From an uncultured Christensenella sp. (GTDB lineage Bacteria > Bacillota > Clostridia > Christensenellales > DTU072), in assembly GCA_905210905.1 (NCBI GenBank), contig CAJLYQ010000057.1, positions 1 to 12,828 of the forward strand: a DNA stretch of 12,828 nt, in the 5' to 3' direction. The notes beneath the pieces are model-generated. The model searched no databases and was not told the DNA's origin. It saw only the letters and a list, made by a program, of their open reading frames with translations. Position numbers and translations under genes: made by a program. Shown one piece after another: positions 12,773 to 12,828 of the stretch. Numbering within the stretch: the stretch's first letter is position 1; each line of letters begins with the position of its first letter.

Positions 12773-12828
12773 GCAGGGGTAAAATAGCCGACCAAACGTC
12801 GTGCGGGATTTTGCGGCAGTCGCTTTGC

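Larger units (their letters stand above)
12633..12798. repeat. Direct repeats CCGACCAAACG enclosing the right-edge repeat region
   Basis: The 11-mer CCGACCAAACG occurs at 12633-12643 and 12788-12798. Between them lie the copy 2 hairpin, a 14-bp palindrome (TACTTATATAAGTA, 12685-12698) and the twin-hairpin repeat. The 11-mers may mark recurring ends of intergenic repeat modules. Confidence 0.45.

Overview
This window looks like chromosomal DNA from a Gram-positive Firmicute of the class Clostridia, probably an uncultured gut lineage. The support is AAGGAGG-type ribosome sites, textbook sigma-A promoters (TTGACA-17/18-TATAAT), a small lipoprotein, Ig/MBG-type surface proteins, and a double-hairpin intergenic repeat of a kind I associate with gut Clostridia. 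Rank below class is a guess. The standard bacterial code fits every gene. I see no rRNA, tRNA, CRISPR array, phage gene or transposase.

Left part (1-4490), housekeeping and small regulatory genes. A protein cut by the window edge has an acidic linker and an unassigned C-terminal domain; it ends at a bidirectional terminator. Next is a divergent pair, a bacterial PH-domain protein (minus) and a 70-residue XRE repressor-like protein (plus), sharing a 96-bp control region with TAAGAAT palindromes inside and near the promoters. A TRIC-family channel (plus) then meets an alanine racemase (minus) tail to tail, and the two share one CTAG as both stop codons. The racemase is coupled by overlap to a D-alanine aminotransferase. 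Together they interconvert L-Ala, D-Ala and D-Glu for peptidoglycan. Upstream of them, behind a terminator, lies a small lipoprotein gene.

Middle (4491-9933), a surface-glycan operon. After 381 non-coding bases with competing hairpins and a perfect-consensus promoter come six tightly packed plus-strand genes: galU (UDP-glucose synthesis), glf (UDP-galactopyranose to UDP-galactofuranose), a DAGK-family lipid kinase, a small phosphoglycosyl transferase that starts a glycan on polyprenyl phosphate, and a Wzm/Wzt (TagG/TagH)-type ABC exporter. The set implies a galactofuranose-containing polymer or glycolipid built inside the cell and exported by an ABC transporter. Chain-extending glycosyltransferases and a ligase are absent here and must be encoded elsewhere.

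Right part (9934-12828), two surface proteins and repeats. A new promoter with a palindrome across its spacer drives two back-to-back genes, a type II anchored protein with Ig-like (Big_2-like) repeats and a type I protein with a signal peptide, Ig and MBG-like domains and a C-terminal membrane helix. They may act at the surface with the exported glycan, but this is inferred from position only. The hairpin sequence GCAACGTGGGACGTTG occurs after both wzt and the last gene. The right edge holds a twin-hairpin repeat that also forms a leftward terminator.
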